Source of the DNA: Billgrantia endophytica
GTDB taxonomy: Bacteria; Pseudomonadota; Gammaproteobacteria; Pseudomonadales; Halomonadaceae
Length of the DNA stretch: 64,000 nt
Reading direction: 5' to 3'
Assembly (NCBI RefSeq): GCF_002879615.1
Contig: NZ_PNRF01000046.1
Coordinates: 1 to 64,000 of the forward strand
Shown here: piece by piece, positions 62,199-64,000 of the stretch
Position numbering within the stretch: position 1 is the stretch's first letter
Layout: every line of letters begins with the position of its first letter
Made by a program: the position numbers and the translations under genes
Notes under the pieces: generated by a model
Told to the model about the DNA's origin: nothing
Databases searched by the model: none
The model's input: the letters and a program-made list of their open reading frames with translations, nothing else

Positions 62199-63472
62199 TG
62201 CTCAACACCACCGAACGACGCATCGTGGAGCGCTGCGACGCGCTGATGGAAGACACCCTGGCGCTGACCCGCGACCTGGTGAAGGGATACAGCGTGCTGG
62301 GCCAGGAGCACGGCGCACTGGACACCATGGAAGCCTGGCTCGAGCGGCTCGGCATGCCGGTAACGCGGGTGCCGCTGGATGCCCCCGGCTTCGAGGCGCA
62401 TCCGCACCGGGCGCCGACGACCTGGAGCAACGCAGGACGCTACAACGTCCTCTCGCGCCTCAACCCGGACGCCGGCGGCCCACACCTGGTACTCAACGGC
62501 CACCTCGACGTGGTGCCGGCCGAGCCCACCGATATGTGGAGCCGGCCGCCCTGGGAGCCCTGGGAACAGGATGGCTGGCTCTATGGTCGCGGTGCCGGCG
62601 ACATGAAGGCCGGCATCGCCGCCATGGTCATGGCCGTCAAGGCCGTGAAGGAGGCCGGCGTCGCCATCGATTTTCCGCTGACCGTACAGACCGTGATCGA
62701 GGAGGAGTGCACCGGCAATGGTGCCCTGGCCTGCCTGCATCAGGGCTTCAGTGGGGATTTCGTGCTGATCCCCGAGCCCTTCGGGGCCCGGATCTACAGC
62801 GGCCAGGTTGGCGTACTGTGGTTTCGCCTGCGCATCAATGGCGTGCCGGCTCATGTCCTGGACACCCGCGCCGGCAGCAACGCCATCGAAACCCTTCAGC
62901 AATACCTGCCCGCCTTCAAGACGCTGGAGGCAGAGATGAACGCCCTGCCCCGCCCCGAACCCTATGACTCGCTCGACCACCCCTTCAACCTGAGCATCGG
63001 CAAGATCGAGGGCGGCAACTGGGCTTCCAGCGTGCCGGCCCACGCCATTCTCGAGGGTCGGGTGGGATTCCCGCCCGGCATGACCCCCGGCTCGGTGATG
63101 GCACGCGTGCAGGCAGTGGTGGCGGATCGACATGCCGAGCTCGGCGGCGTGGACCCGTTGCCCGGCGTGGCCTTCCACGGCTTTCGCTCCGAAGGTCATC
63201 TCGTCGACCTGGAGGCACCAGGCGTGAAGCTGCTGAGCCGCTGCCATGAGGACCTGCTCGGCAGCCCGCCCGCCCACTATCTCTCGACCTGTACCACCGA
63301 CCTGCGCGCCTTCCATGTCTCCGGGGCGATCAACGGCACCTGCTATGGACCGGTGGCAGAGCGCATCCACGGCGTCGACGAGCGGGTGAATATCGACTCC
63401 ATCCGCCACGTGCTCACCACCTATGCCCTGTTCATCAGCCGCTGGGGCGCTGCCGGGAGGGCCTGCGCATGA
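62198..63472 (+). CDS. M20-family deacylase (ArgE/DapE-type)
   Basis: A 424-residue zinc amidohydrolase. Metal and catalytic residues appear as HLDVV (His102, Asp104), GRGAGDMKAG (Asp135), VIEEECTG (Glu168-170) and a C-terminal GVDERVN preceded by His. ArgE/DapE-type enzymes remove N-acyl groups from amino acids. Its place in a transaminase/CoA-transferase/thiolase operon suggests that the substrate carries an N-acyl group. The start overlaps subunit B (TGATG), and the stop overlaps the thiolase (ATGA). Confidence 0.9.
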   Translation: MLNTTERRIVERCDALMEDTLALTRDLVKGYSVLGQEHGALDTMEAWLERLGMPVTRVPLDAPGFEAHPHRAPTTWSNAGRYNVLSRLNPDAGGPHLVLNGHLDVVPAEPTDMWSRPPWEPWEQDGWLYGRGAGDMKAGIAAMVMAVKAVKEAGVAIDFPLTVQTVIEEECTGNGALACLHQGFSGDFVLIPEPFGARIYSGQVGVLWFRLRINGVPAHVLDTRAGSNAIETLQQYLPAFKTLEAEMNALPRPEPYDSLDHPFNLSIGKIEGGNWASSVPAHAILEGRVGFPPGMTPGSVMARVQAVVADRHAELGGVDPLPGVAFHGFRSEGHLVDLEAPGVKLLSRCHEDLLGSPPAHYLSTCTTDLRAFHVSGAINGTCYGPVAERIHGVDERVNIDSIRHVLTTYALFISRWGAAGRACA

Positions 63473-64000
63473 AAGACGTCTACCTGGTCGACTACGCCCG
63501 CACTGCCTTCACCCGGGCCCACCCGCGCAGGCCGGAGGTGGATGGCTGGGCCGATACGCGCGGCGACGTGCTGCTCGGCAAGGTCATCGATGGCCTGCTC
63601 GAACGCGGTCATGTCGATGGCCAGGCGGTGGAGGATCTCAGCGTCGGCTGTGCCCTGCCGGTCAAGGAGCAATGGAGCTTCGGTGGCCGCTATCCCCTGT
63701 GGTTGTCGGAACGGCTGGGGCGCGACTGCGCATCGCGACAGATCGACCAGCAGTGTGGATCGGGGCTGGCAGCCCTGCGGAGTACCGCCCGGGAGATCCA
63801 GGCGGGCGCCGTGGAAGTCGGCATCGCCGGCGGCTACGAGAACATGAGTCGCGTCCCCATGGGGCCGGCCCTGTTCCAGGAAGGCGTACTGACCACCCCT
63901 GGCGTCTTGCAGGACGCCAGCCGGCTGGACCTTGAAGTGGCACTGAACATGGGGCTGACCGCCGAACGCCTGGCCGACCTTGCCGGTATCGATCGCGAGG
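63469..64000 (+). CDS. Thiolase-family protein, 5' part (partial at window edge)
   Basis: An open frame runs from ATG at 63469 to the end of the window without a stop. The first 177 residues match the N-terminal half of thiolases: VYLVDYARTAFTR, the Cys96 region QIDQQCGSGLAALRS (the family normally has N-x2-C-x-S-G) and IAGGYENMSRVPMGP. It would cleave a 3-ketoacyl-CoA with CoA. It overlaps the M20 stop by four bases, so it belongs to the operon. The C-terminal half with the second Cys and the His lies outside the window. Confidence 0.9.
   Translation, partial: MKDVYLVDYARTAFTRAHPRRPEVDGWADTRGDVLLGKVIDGLLERGHVDGQAVEDLSVGCALPVKEQWSFGGRYPLWLSERLGRDCASRQIDQQCGSGLAALRSTAREIQAGAVEVGIAGGYENMSRVPMGPALFQEGVLTTPGVLQDASRLDLEVALNMGLTAERLADLAGIDRE

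Noticed and set aside
61760..63409. 549-codon open frame opposite the CoA transferase and M20 genes
   Set aside because: Overlaps two certain genes on the other strand and has no family features.

Overview
The window is a 64 kb piece of a high-GC gammaproteobacterial chromosome. The protein families, the acidic tails and several gene neighbourhoods I remember from Pseudomonas aeruginosa (rne/murB/ptpA/kdsB/ycaR/lpxK/exbD/exbB/comEC/lol; secA-argJ-mutT; dnaX-ybaB-recR; tal-rssC-rssB-mlaA; hrpA-fadD) suggest a moderately halophilic Halomonas-like organism (Halomonadaceae). That assignment is inference; no rRNA is present. I saw no tRNA, rRNA, CRISPR array, insertion sequence or prophage. Almost all sequence is coding, with short operon-like spacings and many 1-14 bp stop/start overlaps.

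Layout. 1-243: 3' end of rne. 322-9025 (minus): an envelope block made of exbB, exbD, msbA, lpxK, ycaR, kdsB, a low-molecular-weight phosphatase and murB, plus comEC upstream of exbB. 9250-11893: a DUF2062 membrane protein and the lipoprotein release genes lolD and lolC/E. 12061-14027: the agmatine-to-putrescine pair aguA-aguB. 14143-19635 (minus): a short secreted ORF, secA, argJ and a Nudix-ThiE fusion. 19756-22197: a dciA-like gene, two small genes of unknown or regulatory type, and a translationally coupled membrane-anchored hydrolase. 22280-28960: a fatty-acid/acyl-CoA catabolic set (acyl-CoA dehydrogenase, SDR, acyl-CoA synthetase, TetR, thiolase) with repeated palindromes upstream of its genes. 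29065-33396: an iron exporter fetAB, an arsenite exporter acr3, an MFS gene and arsR. 33504-35442: a TauE-type and a Bcr-type transporter. 35570-40191: transaldolase, an RssB/RssC-like partner-switch pair, mlaA and a KAS III. 40311-46172: hrpA and fadD. 46411-51683: a YafJ amidotransferase, a vWA protein, a membrane protein and an S9 peptidase. 51772-56742: ycgN, ycgL, rnd, recR, ybaB and dnaX. 57051-64000: a gamma-glutamylputrescine-oxidase-like gene, a LysR regulator and a tightly packed catabolic operon (aminotransferase, two-subunit CoA transferase, M20 deacylase, thiolase) that runs off the window.

The most interesting items are: (1) a 125-residue secreted ORF directly upstream of secA, with an RGPP motif next to its C-terminus, which could be a SecM-like translation-arrest monitor; (2) the 59430-64000 operon, whose enzymes fit stepwise breakdown of an N-acylated beta-amino acid such as N6-acetyl-beta-lysine; (3) repeated CAAGCGCTTG-type palindromes and other dyads that suggest a local acyl-CoA regulon; (4) an RssB-like phosphatase whose receiver domain lacks its phosphorylatable aspartate; and (5) a 24-bp AT-rich palindrome between the iron and arsenite exporters.
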